Source: Eonycteris spelaea (Eukaryota > Chordata > Mammalia > Chiroptera > Pteropodidae). Taken from it: a DNA stretch of 64,000 nt. Every line of letters starts with the position of its first letter. Position 1 is the stretch's first letter. Positions 12,240 to 23,288 of this stretch are shown here, piece by piece. A program made the position numbers and the translations under genes. The stretch spans positions 5,394,001 to 5,458,000 of the forward strand of contig PUFA01000092.1 in NCBI GenBank assembly GCA_003508835.1. Direction: 5' to 3'. The notes under the pieces were generated by a model, which did no database searches, had not been told where the DNA came from, and saw only the letters and a program-made list of their open reading frames with translations.

Positions 12240-12440
12240 TCCAGACTGCTTCTAACAAAGAATAGCTGTGTGACCTTGAAAAAATTATTTAAAATCTTTG
12301 TGATTCAGTTTCATCAAATAAAGGGTGGATAATAGTCATATCTACTTTATAGGGGTTGTTTTAAAGACCAAATGAAAATAACACATGTTAAATATTCAGC
12401 TATTCCCTGGGACATACTAAATGTTCAAAAAAGACTAAGT
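12240..12440 (+). mobile_element. MIR SINE fragment
   Basis: Sense MIR core: 'aatagctgtgtgaccttgaa' followed by counterparts of 'cagtttcctcatctgtaaaatgg', 'aggggttgtt' and 'gggacatactaaatgttcaa' at the 3' end. This is one of the clearer MIR copies in the window. It is flanked by AT-rich unassigned DNA. Confidence 0.85.
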
Positions 12441-13394
12441 AGTAGCATTACTATTCTGAAGCATAATAAAATTAGTGATATTTTGTAAAGTACTTGGCTA
12501 AGCATTGACTTGATAAACATTGTTGCAAAGCAACTGGAAGTCTTTATTTTTTGGTTTGTTAATTTTAAAATATCTTGCTAATCAGGATGGTTTATACCTT
12601 AAATAGCTAATATAGATTCCTAGAACAAGGTTCAAAATTAATGATAGTGCATACAAATTTATGTTTCAAAAAAATCTTAATAATTGCTTTAGTTGATTTC
12701 TTTACAGCTTTCATTATATAGTGGGGCTGACAAATAGCTGTAGAAGTATTGGGGTTGAATGTGTCCCCTCTGACACTTTCTGATTGTCTCTTTGTGCTTA
12801 CATTATGACTATGAACATTAAGCTATAGATTTTTTTTTTGCAGTAATATTTTTCAGGCACTTGTCACTTTTGATATGTTTAGTAAATAGTAATGTGCTGA
12901 AATACACTGAAATGATCAAATTAGGAATAGTGATTGAGTGGATCCTTCCAGGTTGTCAAACTCCCACTGGTATTTTTTATGTCTACATACGCAAATTATA
13001 TATGGATCAAATAATTTATTGTCCAAGCTGGGCCAGTTTTGAAAGTGGAAGAGAATGGGAAAAACTAAAATTACTCTGAGCAAACTGAGAATTGTCACCC
13101 AAAATATGTGACTGTGTTATTGGATATATATTGTTTGAGAACTTCAATTTTTTTTGTTACCTTATGACAAAAGTAAATGTTAAATGGAAGATATAATATT
13201 TTTTCTTGCACTGAAGTGACTTTCTTGGTTTTGTTCACCCTGTTTGGGAGACAACTGGTACAGATGACTTCTTTAAACATTTTTTCTGTGAATTGAAGGA
13301 AATAGATTGGTAGAGAAGGAAGTAGGTTTTAAAAGTTTGTTTAAAAAGCACAGATGAATGGAAATGTTTTGGTTTAGTGCAGCAAGGAGTCATG
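12441..13394. other. Unassigned DNA
   Basis: No recognisable feature. Short frames on both strands (12861-13079, 12916-13098, 13095-13280) overlap each other and lack any recognisable domain. Confidence 0.4.
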
Positions 13395-13530
13395 CAAAGA
13401 CAGAGGAGCTTGAACACTTGAGTTCCATTCCCAGATGGGCCAGAAACTCAGTGGATGATCTGCATGACTTCAATTAACCCCACTGGTCTGTTTGATCATC
13501 TGTAAAATTAGAGTTCAACTGATAATCTTC
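13395..13530 (+). mobile_element. MIR SINE fragment
   Basis: The part 'cttgagttccattcccagat' to 'tttgatcatctgtaaaatta' keeps the order of the MIR core: the trailing tRNA-related B-box region, the acaaactagctgtgtgacc region and the ctcatctgtaaaat word. Strongly diverged. Confidence 0.6.
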
Positions 13531-13789
13531 AAATTTACTTCATTGATTTTTGCCTACAGCAATTACTTTTAACACTGCAACATTTTAAAATTTCAACAAA
13601 TTAAAAATACAGTTTGTATAATCCTTACTTGCTATTTGGGAAACCTCACTACTTCCAAAACTTACCACTGTTGATGTTGACTTTGATCACCTGGCTGCGG
13701 TAGTGTTTCTCAGGTTTATTCACTATAAAATGACTATTTTCCTTCCCATATTATACTTCTTAGAAGTAAGTCAGTAAGTGTAGGCATAC

Positions 13790-15179
13790 TTTAGGAGTGT
13801 GATTGATAGGTCACCTTATTGCTACCGATGTATCATTTCTTCTAGGCCCTCTCAGCTGACAGAGCTAGGAAATATGTGGCTATATAATGACCTTTGAGTA
13901 TACATATATGTGTAAATATTTATATATTTCACCATCTATATCTATCTTAAGCTAAACATGACTTGATACTTATGTTTCCAACTCTCCTCTATTACCAAAT
14001 GAATCACTGTAGCCTTCTCTCCTTGCTTATCTACAACCTCCCAACATCAGTGAGAAAACCTAGCTCCCATCATTCCTTATTCATCTACTTAAATGGTAAA
14101 TTCCTATATACAAATATAGCGGTTTCAGAAATTGTTAACATGTTCCTCCATAGGAAACAACTTTATCAACTAGAGTAAAATGTTCACATAGAGATCCTCT
14201 GTCTATGGTCTTATAGTCTCAACTCATTGTCGAAGTTACTTAGGTCGGTGCTTTTTTCCTACATCCCCTTCAATGAGGTTATTTCATATATTTATAGTAA
14301 AGTGATTATTTTGTCAGAGTCTGCATTTCATACTGGAATTCCCTGACCTCCCAGTGGGCTTTTTTTAAAATTTTACATAAATTAAGGTTGGTTTACTTCG
14401 TTCTGTAAAATTATGTGGGTTTTAACAAATGCCTACTGTTGTGTACTACTACAGAACCATACAGAGTAAAAATCATAGTTCTTAAAAAAAAGATCCCTTG
14501 TACTTTATTTATTATTCAGCACTACCCCTGCCACTGAACCCCTTAGCAACCACTGATCTGTTTACCATTCATAAAGTTTTTTACCTTTCTCGATTGAATC
14601 ATATAGTATGTAGCTCTTTCAAACTGGCTTTTCCACTTGGCAATATGCATTTAAGCTTCATCCATATTGTTGTATGTCTTGATAGCTCATTGCTTTTATC
14701 ATTGAATAGTATTCCATTTTATGAATGTGTCTCAGGTCATTTATCATTCACTTGTTGAAGGGCAACTTCGTTGCTCCCAGTTTTTGGCAATTGTGAAAAA
14801 GCTGTTACATGTGAAAGATTTTGTATGGACATAAATTTTCCTATCAGTTGAGTAAATACCTAGAAGCATGATTGCTGGATCATACTATTAGTTTTAGCTT
14901 TATAAGAAATGGCCAACTGTCTTCTAAGGCGGTACACCACTTCACATTCCCACTAGCATTAAATGAGAGGCGTTGCCTCATATCATCAGCAAATGTACTG
15001 TTAGATTTTAGATTTTGGACATTCTAATAGGTTTGCAGTCATATCACATTGTTGTTTTGATTTCCATTTCCTAGTGACAAATTATGATGAGCATTTTGTC
15101 ATATACTTATCAGCCATCTGTATATTTTTCCAGATGAGATATCTGTTCAGACCCTTTGCTTATGTTCTAGATTTGTTTA
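13790..15179 (-). mobile_element. L1M 3' region, antisense, first part
   Basis: From 14390 the + strand follows the reverse complement of an L1M 3' end closely: 'aaccactgatctgtttacca', 'gaatcatatagtatgtagct', 'cttgatagctcattgctttt', 'tagaagcatgattgctggat', 'cattcccactagcattaaat' and 'ttttgatttccatttcctag' all fall in the expected order. 13790-14389 carries a further L1M-associated segment with the word ggccctctcagctgac, repeated at 20.5 kb. The match breaks at 15179, where a DNA transposon was inserted, and resumes at 15730. All frames are broken. Confidence 0.8.
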
Positions 15180-15729
15180 CAGTTGACCCTTGACCCAAAC
15201 TCAGGTTTGAACTGAGCAGGTCCACTTATACATGGACTTTTTTCAATTAATACTGTAAATGTGTGTTTTTTTTTGTGATATTATTAATTATATTTTCTTT
15301 TCTCTAGCTTACTTTACTGTAAGAACACAGTATATAATGATTATAATATGCAAAATATGTGTTAATGCAGTAGTCCCCAACCCCGGAGCTGCAGATCTGT
15401 ACCTGTCTGTGGCCTGTTAGGAACTGGGCCACACAGCAGGTGAGCATCAAGCTAGTGAGCAAAGCTTCATCTGGATTTGCAGCAGCTCCCTAGCGCTAGC
15501 ATCCTACCTCAGCTCCACCTCAGATCATCAGCTATTAGATTCTCATAGGCACACTGGTCCCTGGTGCCAAAAATGTTGGGGACTGCTGTAGTCGACTGTT
15601 ATTGGTAAGATTTCTGATCAACAGTAGTCTATTAACAGTTAATTTGCGGAGATGGGGGAGATTATATGTTAATTTTCAATAGCACTGGGGTCAGTGTCTC
15701 TAATCCTTGCATTGTTTAAGAGTCAACTG
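15180..15729 (+). mobile_element. Tigger2-like DNA transposon (TcMar-Tigger), non-autonomous
   Basis: Terminal inverted repeats are visible: cagttgacccttgaccc at the left, and at the right a segment ending agagtcaactg, the complement of cagttgactct. The body follows the short Tigger2-type element I remember: 'tttgaactgagcaggtccac', 'cttactttactgtaagaaca', 'gttattggtaagatttctga' and 'aacagtagtctattaacagt'. Left flank bases are ta, as expected for a TA target. The right flank has decayed to aa. There is no transposase frame. The host L1 sequence reads on smoothly across the insertion. A MER1-like element sits inside at 15368-15588. The family name is from memory. Confidence 0.75.
15368..15588 (+). 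mobile_element. MER1-like hAT-Charlie element nested in the Tigger copy
   Basis: It starts cagtagtccccaaccccgg and ends gttggggactgctg, the inverted termini typical of MER1A/MER1B. Internal words such as 'ctgtggcctgttaggaactg', 'gggccacacagcaggtgagc' and 'tattagattctcatagg' match MER1 well. At 221 bp it is shorter than the MER1 forms I remember, so it carries an internal deletion. The right flank tagtcgac resembles the interrupted Tigger sequence taatcgac. The left copy of the 8-bp duplication seems eroded. There is no coding capacity. Confidence 0.85.
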
Positions 15730-16390
15730 AATTATTTTTTCTTATTGTTTTAAGAATTTCTTTATATATTTTGATTATAATTCTTTCAGATGTGTACTTT
15801 GCAAATATTTTTTCCCAGTCTGTGGCTTGACTATTCATTCTCTTACCAGTATTTTTCACAGAGCAGATGTTTTAATTTTTTTACAGTCAACATATGTTCT
15901 GATTTTTTATGGATTGTGCTTTTGGTGTTGTATCTAAAAACTCATCACCAAAACCCAGGTAGGTCAGTTGTGTTTTCATTTCCTTTAATTCCAAATATTT
16001 TTCAAACTTTTCTTGTAATTTCTTCTTTGACCTATGAGTTATTTGAAAACCTATTGTTTAATTAGCAAATATTTGCCGATTTTCCAACTATTCTTCCATT
16101 ATAGATTTCTAGTTTAATTCTCTTTAGTTCTGAGAACATACTTGTATTTCTATTCTTTTACATTTTTTTTTAAGAAATGTTTTATGTTCCAGAATGTGAT
16201 CTTTCTCGGTGAATGTTCCATGACAGCTTGGTAAGGATTTGTATTCTGCTATTAGATGGAATATTTTATAAATGTTAGTTAGGTCAAGTTAATTGATGGT
16301 TACTGGTGTCCTTAACTAATTTTCACTCCACTGCATCTATCAATTACTAGCAGAGAGGTTTTGAAGACTCCAACTATAATAGTGAATTTG
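15730..16390 (-). mobile_element. L1M 3' region, antisense, second part
   Basis: Continues the element interrupted at 15179: 'aagaatttctttatatattt', 'ttgcaaatattttttcccag', 'ctgtggcttgactattcatt' and, further in, 'ctccaactataatagtgaat' are all reverse-complement L1 words in the right order for moving from the 3' UTR into ORF2. The plus frame at 15790-16065 is an antisense by-product. Confidence 0.75.
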
Positions 16391-18748
16391 TAAAATACCA
16401 TAAAATTATAAAAATATTAAAATGTATAAAATATATTTTTAAAATCTTGATCTAATAGTATCTTATAAGCAGTGTAAGTGCTCTGCTAATACAGCTGGGA
16501 AGAGTATTTTTAACACATTTTTGTTACTTTATAACCCACAATAGGAAAATTTCTTAAAGTTATCATGTAGGTAAATAAAAGCTTGAAATATAACTCATAT
16601 GTCTTCTTTATTGTATAGTCTTAACATCCTTAAATACATTCAATACTCAGAATTTTTATTTAGAAATATTGTATTACATATCAAAAAGAAAACACTATAG
16701 TAGGTCTTTTGAGTGGGCGTTCTGAGATTGGCACATGGCTATTTACAAAGAAATTGCTTTCAGAAAAAAAATGAATGTATATAGATATTGTGGAAAAACA
16801 GATTCATACTTTCTGTGTTGAGATAAAATGGTAGGAAATGTAAATGACATGCTTATAAGAAGCGAAAGATAATTAAGGTATTCAAAATTAGTAAATGTCA
16901 ATCCAACATTTTCTTTTCTATTTCTTTATCTTTTTCAGGTTTGTGATGATGCTTTTATTAAGCTGTTGTCTTTTTATCGCCTGTACAGGCGATAGTTCAC
17001 CAGTCTAAATGCAAATTTATCCCATGATCTGCTCCATGGCCTGAAAATGTGACCTTCAAATATCACTAATCTTCTAAAGAACAAGATAACAGGAAAATAG
17101 AATATCACCAGAAAGGATATTTTGAGAAAAACATCATTTGCAAGTTAGTATTTTAAAATGAAATGTCATAAGCATTAAAATGAGCTCTAATTTTCAAGGA
17201 TGACTGATTTATAGTTGGGAAAAAAAACCTTAAATAAAACACAGTGAATTTGTCATTTGCACATTTGCAAAACAAAATGTAAATTTAAGCTACCTAATGG
17301 AATTATTAAAAGCATGCTTTTTCTTCCCTAATTGAAATGTATAGTTCTATAACCAGAATGTGGTTCCTTATATTAGTCTTTTGAAGTTTTGGTCCTGTTT
17401 TGCATCTTAATTCCTAATACCTAAGGAAGTAGGGTAACAATTTTTTTTTTTTTATGAAACAGAATTAGTAACAAAACTATTTCTAAGATATATCACTTAG
17501 GGAAAAAATGTTATTCACATTATAAATATATAATTTTAATGGTATTAAATCAACTTTATTTATCCCAAGAATGGTAATTCTGAAAAACTTCCACTGAATG
17601 AAATATAATCACTTAAATAAGAGTCATCTCTTAAACTGAAAGGGAGATGATTCTAAAGTATTTTTGAAGACAGAAAAAAATACTTTCAAGATTTTTTTTG
17701 TTGTTTATTTTTTTTGGTTGTCTGGATGTTCTGTAGTAGGTTTGTTTGAAGGCTGAATAATTCCAAAGATAACTTACTATCATGCTTATGCTGTAGGATT
17801 GGGGGAAAGAAGAAAGACTTTTGATAAATAGACTTTCTCATTGCTACTTAACGTGATGTTCCAGAAAAAGTGAAGTTGTCCATACATGCTTTCTGGTATT
17901 ACAGAAGAAAAGAAGATTCTTATCTCATGAACGGTCCTGTTAGATCAACCATCACAAACAAACTTAAATTGGAGAAAGAGGTCAAGGAACAAACCCTAGA
18001 AACCAAGATGAGAATCTGGAGAGCCAGATCAAAGTTGGAAATCAAATACTTTAATTGCTCAAAGAGAACTTCTTTTGAAAAAGTAATGGCTTCACGAGTA
18101 AAGAATAAATTTAACTTTTGTACACTCAAATCAATTTTTTTTTTATTGGCTAGTGCTGCATATGCTAACAAATAACATAAAATCTTCTTGCCAAAATCCC
18201 AAAGATTCATATGTTAAAGCCCAGTATATTTAACAACTTGTTTTTAAAAGATTAGGGTATATTATCTGACATATTAGTCTGTAATGTTTGCACAAATAAA
18301 AGTTTATCACTGATCACAATGACTATTCCATTTGTGAAGTTTGAATTGCATGTAATCGTAAGGTTTGCGTTACAAATATGACCTTTCTGTCATCTGGTAG
18401 AAAAGAAAAAACTGATTATTTTTAACAGTTTCAATTATCAAGTGCCTTATGGTTTTCTTTTCAAATTCAAACATAATAACATACCTTTAAAGGGAAAAAA
18501 AAAACTAATTCATATATTTAACCAATAGCAAGAAAAGATGCCCACTATGCCTTTCAGTGTTCTAAGCTTTTTTTTTTTTTTAAGCATATATTAAACATAC
18601 AGAAAAGTTATTTGGAATTTGTATTTTTACATTATGTCAGGTAAAATAAATGGTTTATTTTGAATTCCCTCCCTTCAATTTTGCGCCATCTCAGTGAAAA
18701 TTCCTTCTCTCAAATCACAGAAAGATCAAAATGCAAAGGGCTTTTAAG

Positions 18749-18754
<6 letters not shown>
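16391..18754. other. Unassigned AT-rich DNA
   Basis: No gene or repeat family recognised apart from the palindrome at 16975-16994. A pair of opposite frames around 17870-18210 (101 and 96 codons) overlap almost completely, so at most one could be real. Neither shows a known domain, and both have the lysine/asparagine or phenylalanine/leucine bias of AT-rich noise. Confidence 0.4.
16975..16994. repeat. Perfect 20-bp palindrome with CpG
   Basis: The halves tatcgcctgt and acaggcgata are exact reverse complements with no spacer. Two CpG sites are kept in otherwise CpG-poor DNA. It could be a dimeric protein-binding site or an extrusion-prone cruciform, or have arisen by chance. No element boundary that I recognise lies beside it. 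Confidence 0.9.

Positions 18755-18795
<41 letters not shown>
18755..18795. repeat. (TA)n microsatellite
   Basis: About 41 bases of uninterrupted alternating ta preceded by tgtg. It is long and pure enough to be polymorphic. It abuts a minus-strand frame listed separately. Confidence 0.95.
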
Positions 18796-18797
<2 letters not shown>

Positions 18798-19000
18798 TAA
18801 TGAACTTTGTTGGTGGCTCCTCGCCTGTCGCCTACGTTCTCCATTAAAAACCTGAGTTGGGACATCTCTCTTGGCAGCCCTGAGGAACATGTCTATTTCA
18901 CTGATTATAGGTTTATTTTTATTAATGTCCCACCCAGATAGATTTATATAGGTGGTTAACACTATGTTGTCATTTGGGTCTGCCTTGAATCTCCACACTG
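18796..19000 (-). other. Unrecognised minus-strand frame running into (TA)n
   Basis: A minus frame of about 68 codons before the microsatellite contains mixed-composition stretches such as NLSGWDINKNKPIISEID and VFNGERRRQARSH. Unlike most frames here it is not dominated by AT-biased residues, and its DNA keeps several CpGs (18820-18840). I do not recognise the product. It has only a GTG possible start. It may be a remnant of a transposon or processed gene, or chance. Confidence 0.25.
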
Positions 19001-19037
19001 TTAGTTAAATTCATTTGTTAAATCAACAAGAGTTAAT

Positions 19038-19067
19038 AATCTATGTTATTAATTATTAACATAGATT
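19038..19067. repeat. Inverted repeat, 11-bp arms, 8-base loop
   Basis: Arms aatctatgtta and taacatagatt are exact complements around ttaattat. It is AT-rich, with no U-tract-type terminator context relevant to mammals. Probably incidental, or the ends of a tiny mariner-like relic. Confidence 0.8.
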
Positions 19068-19179
19068 GAATAATCTGTTAGAATTTTCCTCATGGAGAAA
19101 ACAATCTAATTGTTAATTATTTTCCATTGATTCCATTATTTTATTGTTTGTATTTGTTTTCCCCTGTATGTATCTGGGA

Positions 19180-19345
19180 GGAAGTATCATACAGTGGTAA
19201 GGGGCAGAGACATGGCTATGAATCCTGCTCTACCCACTATTTGCTCAGGGACTTTTGATAAGTTAAGCATTTTAGGCCTCACTTCACTCATTTGTACTGT
19301 AGGGGCATCAGTAATACTTCTTTTACAAAGTTATTGTGTGAATAA
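19180..19345 (+). mobile_element. MIR SINE fragment
   Basis: Sense copy including the 5' part: 'catacagtggtaaggggcag' for 'agcatagtggttaagagcac', then 'gctatgaatcctgctctacc' and a degenerate 'ctcacttcactcatttgtac' for 'cctcagtttcctcatctgta'. The order is right over about 160 bases. Confidence 0.7.
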
Positions 19346-19455
19346 ACCAAAAAATCTCAGTAGCTGTGCCTTGTATATTAATAAGCTGACTGGGTCCTCA
19401 AAAGTGCTAATTTCTATGCTTATAAGCATTATAATTATTGTAAATATTAACTTCA

Positions 19456-19473
19456 TTTTTTTTTTTTTTTTTT
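19456..19473. repeat. T18 homopolymer
   Basis: An uninterrupted T run. A minus-strand A-tail is possible, but no retroposed body was identified to its right. Confidence 0.85.
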
Positions 19474-20299
19474 AGTTATAAAAGTTCTCAGATCTCATTT
19501 GGTAGAATACCAAGCAGTAAACTCTGAGAAGGACCTAGTGAACCAAGCAGAATCATGGAGGTACTCGTCCCTTTGTAGAAACTCTATTTGGCATTGGTAG
19601 CATGGTGGGAAATATCACACATCTGAGCCTATCCATTAGATTTCTCCTAATCAAAAGCCGAATGAGAAACTTACCATGGCATTTTATAGATTATTAACTT
19701 TTAATTAAAAAATGGATTCCAAAGAAGATGTGTATACTGTACTTCATCTAATCTAAAATGCCATTGATATCAATATGCATCATTATATTATGCAACACTG
19801 AAAAGGAAAGATGAAGCACTGCCAAATAAACTATGACACGATGCTAAGACAGCATTTATTGTTTGGACTATTCTGATTTCAGAGATATTAAATTGTGAAA
19901 AATAAAATGTCCCTTAATAGATGATTTGCCAGTGTTAATAAAGATTACAAAGATTAGACCAGGTAATATATGTATCAAAGAATAATGATGTTTACCTTTT
20001 TTTTTTTTTTTTAGATTTTTGAGATCTTTGAGGATATGAATTAAGCTTTATATTGTTTAAAAAACCTCTAAAAGCAATGCTTGGCTCATGTAAGCACCCA
20101 CCAATTTATTGACTCAATTAATTAATTGATAAACAAACAGAGAAAGTATTGGATAGACATAATTTGACACTGTTAACCTCTGGACCAATTGCCTTTTTTG
20201 GACTACCGGTACTTCAAGAATCAGGCCAGTTTACATCAAAAGTCCCCCCCCCCTTTTTATTCCCCAATAACTTTTCATCACACCAATAAAAGGCCTTTT
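19474..20299. other. Unassigned DNA
   Basis: No recognisable feature apart from a T14 run at about 19999-20012 and a C10T5 junction at about 20246-20260. Confidence 0.4.
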
Positions 20300-20720
20300 C
20301 ACTCTTTTGTCCTGGTAAGTAAAGCTTTAGTTGACCTTTTGGTCCTCTCTGGTTTTGTTTCATCTTTGCTCAAAGGCTGTCAATATTCAAAACCTAAGGT
20401 AAAGAAAGTCCTTGGAACAATTTTTTGCTCCAGTCCTAGAATCAGCCTTTTCTAAAATAAGCTTTGGTTTCTTTATTGGAGAATTATATTAGAAACCAAG
20501 ATCTGGGTGCTAGGTGTATTTGTTGCTAAGAGAGTTGGACTGCTTCTAGGCCCTCTCAGCTGACATAACAAAGATTTACATACCTGTATACTAATCAGTG
20601 TATATACACATATCTATAAACGTTTCTATCTGTAATATCTGTATCTACATATTACGCTATTTTAAATTTTGGCTTCATTCTAATGTCTCCAACTTTAATC
20701 CATTACCACAAGTATCATTT
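20300..20720. mobile_element. L1M-associated fragment
   Basis: 'attagaaaccaagatctggg', 'tgctaggtgtatttgttgct' and the ggccctctcagctgac word at 20550-20564 belong to a segment I know from old L1M elements. The same word recurs at 13845-13860, next to an unmistakable L1 3' end. Downstream similarity between the two fades after about 150 bases. Orientation relative to L1 is not certain. The plus frame at 20189-20455 falls partly here and is not a gene. Confidence 0.55.
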
Positions 20721-22080
20721 CAGCCTTCTTTCTCTACTTTTTGCATATTTTAATGTTTAGTTTAATTAAAGAAAGCTTGATTTTCAAACCTGTTCTGCAT
20801 TCAATTCACTGAGATTATCATATACTATGGAGCCTCTGAAAAACTCTATATTGTGAGGGAATGAGAGTGAAATATAAACACCACGTTAATATTATGATGA
20901 AAGCTCTTGAACTCTGTAAGGATTTTTTTTGTGAACCACCAAGGTTTCCAGATCACACTTTGAGATCTGCTGCCTTATACTGTCTGTGCTTTTGTCACTC
21001 AATGCAAGGTTGGCCCAAATCTTGCATATTTTTTCATTTTACAAGGAAGAATGCAAAGGTGCCCATTAAAAAGACAGAACTGGTTGGAAGATTTGCTGCC
21101 AGTGAAATAGGATTTATTTCTTACATATTTGGATCACCATGATTTCACTGATTTTCCAAAGGACTAATGCAACTTATCCATTATCATAATATAGAGAAAA
21201 CAAATTTTGGAGGTGATCCTTTTGTATAGAAATTTTTAATTTGCTTAGAACTTTTTTCACTTGACTATAGTATTTGACTAGATTCATGTATTTTTTGTTA
21301 AATAGAATTTAGTCAAAAAATGAAAGAACACTTAATTTTCTACAATGTCATTCTCAGAAATGCTCTCTGGGCAGATTATTGCTTTGTAGGATCTTATTTG
21401 TTTCACCAGTAGAAAAGGAGGTACATAGATAATTTTTAATTTGATCATATTTTAGTGGTGCCAGATATTTTATCCATCTTTGTTTTCCCCCAAATTATGG
21501 GATGATTTTGGCATTTATAACACTTAAACTTGATAGTTTGTATTCAGGAGGTCAATTAACTGATGGTAAATCATTGTTGTCCATTTTCCTCACTTCTGAA
21601 GTCTGATTATCACAGTGACATTTGCAAAGAGAAGTTGCCTCATTAACCACCTAAGTGTATCATAATTCTGTGTACATTTTGTAGAATTTAGACAAGCTAG
21701 ACTTTAAGACTGAAACATTTAGAAAACTTCACATATTTTACAAAAATTAATTGTCTATACCACAGGTGAAATGAAATAGCTCTTAAGTACATATTATAAT
21801 ACATTAAGACATTACAGAAAGCTTTAATTAGCAAAACTGTTTGGAAGCAATGCATCAAAAGTATAATTTAAAGAACAAAAAAGTACAGAAACATTCTTTC
21901 AATAAATTCTTGCTATAAATATTTGTGAGAATAGGATTCTCCACATATTAAACCAGAAAAAATATATATTACAAGAAAAAAAACTATATTATGAAAAACA
22001 ATTCTAGCGGAATATGTGTGTATATATTGAGCAAATGTATTTTGTGTGTGAGAAAGACAAATTTGATGGGGCCAAGACTG
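20721..22080. other. Unassigned DNA
   Basis: No feature beyond a possible end of a MER5-like hAT element around 20940-20985 (a weak match to 'ggaccacactttgagaac'). The plus frame at 20861-21142 has no recognisable domain. Confidence 0.4.
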
Positions 22081-22425
22081 GAATACTATAGACTGAATTT
22101 TTGTCTCACTCCTATATTCATATGAAACCTATTTCCCAATATAGTAGTATTAGGAGGTGGGGACTTTGGTAAATAATTAAGTCATGAGTATGGAGCTATT
22201 ATTGATAAGATTAATTCCCTTTAAAAAGAGACCCTAGAGAACCCCCTTCCTCAGTCTGCTATGTAAGGACATAGTAAGAAGATGGTCATCTATAAACTAG
22301 GAAACAGGTCCTTAAAAGACACCCAATCTACCAGCACTTTGATTTGAACTGTAAGAAGTAAATTTTTGTCGCACATAAGACACTCAATATATGGTATTTT
22401 GTTACAGAAGACAGTTAACAGTCAC
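22081..22425 (+). mobile_element. MLT1 LTR (ERVL-MaLR), MLT1C-like
   Basis: Sense LTR with the family's landmarks in order: 'gtattaggaggtggggactt', 'aagtcatgagtatggagcta', 'aaaaagagaccctagagaac', 'gctatgtaaggacatagtaa', 'ctaccagcactttgatttga' and 'atatggtattttgttacaga'. Divergence is high, as expected for an ancient eutherian insertion. No MaLR internal region is visible beside it, so it is treated as a solo LTR. Confidence 0.9.
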
Positions 22426-22559
22426 TGTTCCCACTATTTTTTTCCTTAAGAAAATATGGCTATTTTTCATAAAATGTTATTTATATTAACATGTAATGAG
22501 GTTACTGCTACATTTAGTGAATTAATAAATATATTTTAATAAACTTTATTACAGCATAT

Positions 22560-22690
22560 CATATTTGATTTCCTATGTTAGCAGATTGAGCTTAATGCCC
22601 AATACACCTGTTTTATTTACTGTCTATCTCCAGCACCTATGACAATGCTTAGCATATAGTAAAACCTTAAGACACATTTTCTAATAAAGT
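22560..22690 (+). mobile_element. L2 LINE 3' end fragment
   Basis: The end of L2 is recognisable by 'tatctccagcacctatgaca' and 'atgcttagcatatagtaaaa', matching '...tccccagcgcctagcacagtgcctggcacatagtag'. Short and diverged. Confidence 0.65.
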
Positions 22691-22964
22691 CATTGAAAGC
22701 AGAATAACCCTGATAAAATGGATCTAGTATGGTGCTTGGGTAGCAAAACTTATTTCTAAGAAACAATAATTTTAGACAGCAATTATAGATAGGGGAAAAG
22801 AATGATCAACCCAATCCAAACTACAGGTATTTAGCTAAGAAAGCATTGATGTTTTGGTTTAAAGAAGAATAGCTGAATTTGAAATGTTAACTCAAATATG
22901 GTACTGGTCTATATGAAGATTGATGAATTTAAAAGATAAACCTGAAAAAAAATAAGAGACTAAT

Positions 22965-23288
22965 TTGATAAGAACAAATAAAAGTGACAGGATGAAGAAG
23001 AAAAAAATAAAGATTCACAGAAGCTGGGAGGACTTTGAAGAGACTGTTAAGAAAAGCCTAACGGTCTTTGAGGAGAGTTTCAATGAAGAAAAAAAAAAAC
23101 TTGATGAAGCTGCTGGCAAGATATTAAAAGAAAGCAAAGAAAGAATTGTGAGTACCAGCAGGAAAAGGCACCTTGTTATATGGAGACAGAAAGTTGGGCA
23201 ACATTATTTCTGCAGTAAGGTGAGAAAAGGAAATCAACTCAGTGTTTTGGCTAAGAATTCCCAGCAGAATATTGAAAGTGACAGCTGA
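22965..23288 (+). other. Unrecognised Lys/Glu-rich frame
   Basis: A 107-codon open frame, rich in K and E over residues 10-65, with a helix-friendly pattern (for example FEETVKKSLTVFEESF). This could form a coiled coil. The A-rich plus strand alone would produce such a composition. No splice sites, CpG enrichment or family match support a gene, and it lies between two MLT1 LTR pieces, so it may be decayed retroviral internal sequence. Confidence 0.2.

Noticed and set aside
17870..18210. Overlapping 101- and 96-codon frames on opposite strands
   Set aside because: They mirror each other, have biased composition and no recognisable domain or splice context.
19038..19067. Hairpin as a microRNA precursor
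   Set aside because: The stem is only 11 bp and AT-only at its centre, too short for a pre-miRNA.
20940..20985. MER5-like terminal sequence
   Set aside because: Only about 40 bases resemble the element end and the body is not visible, so it is not listed as a feature.
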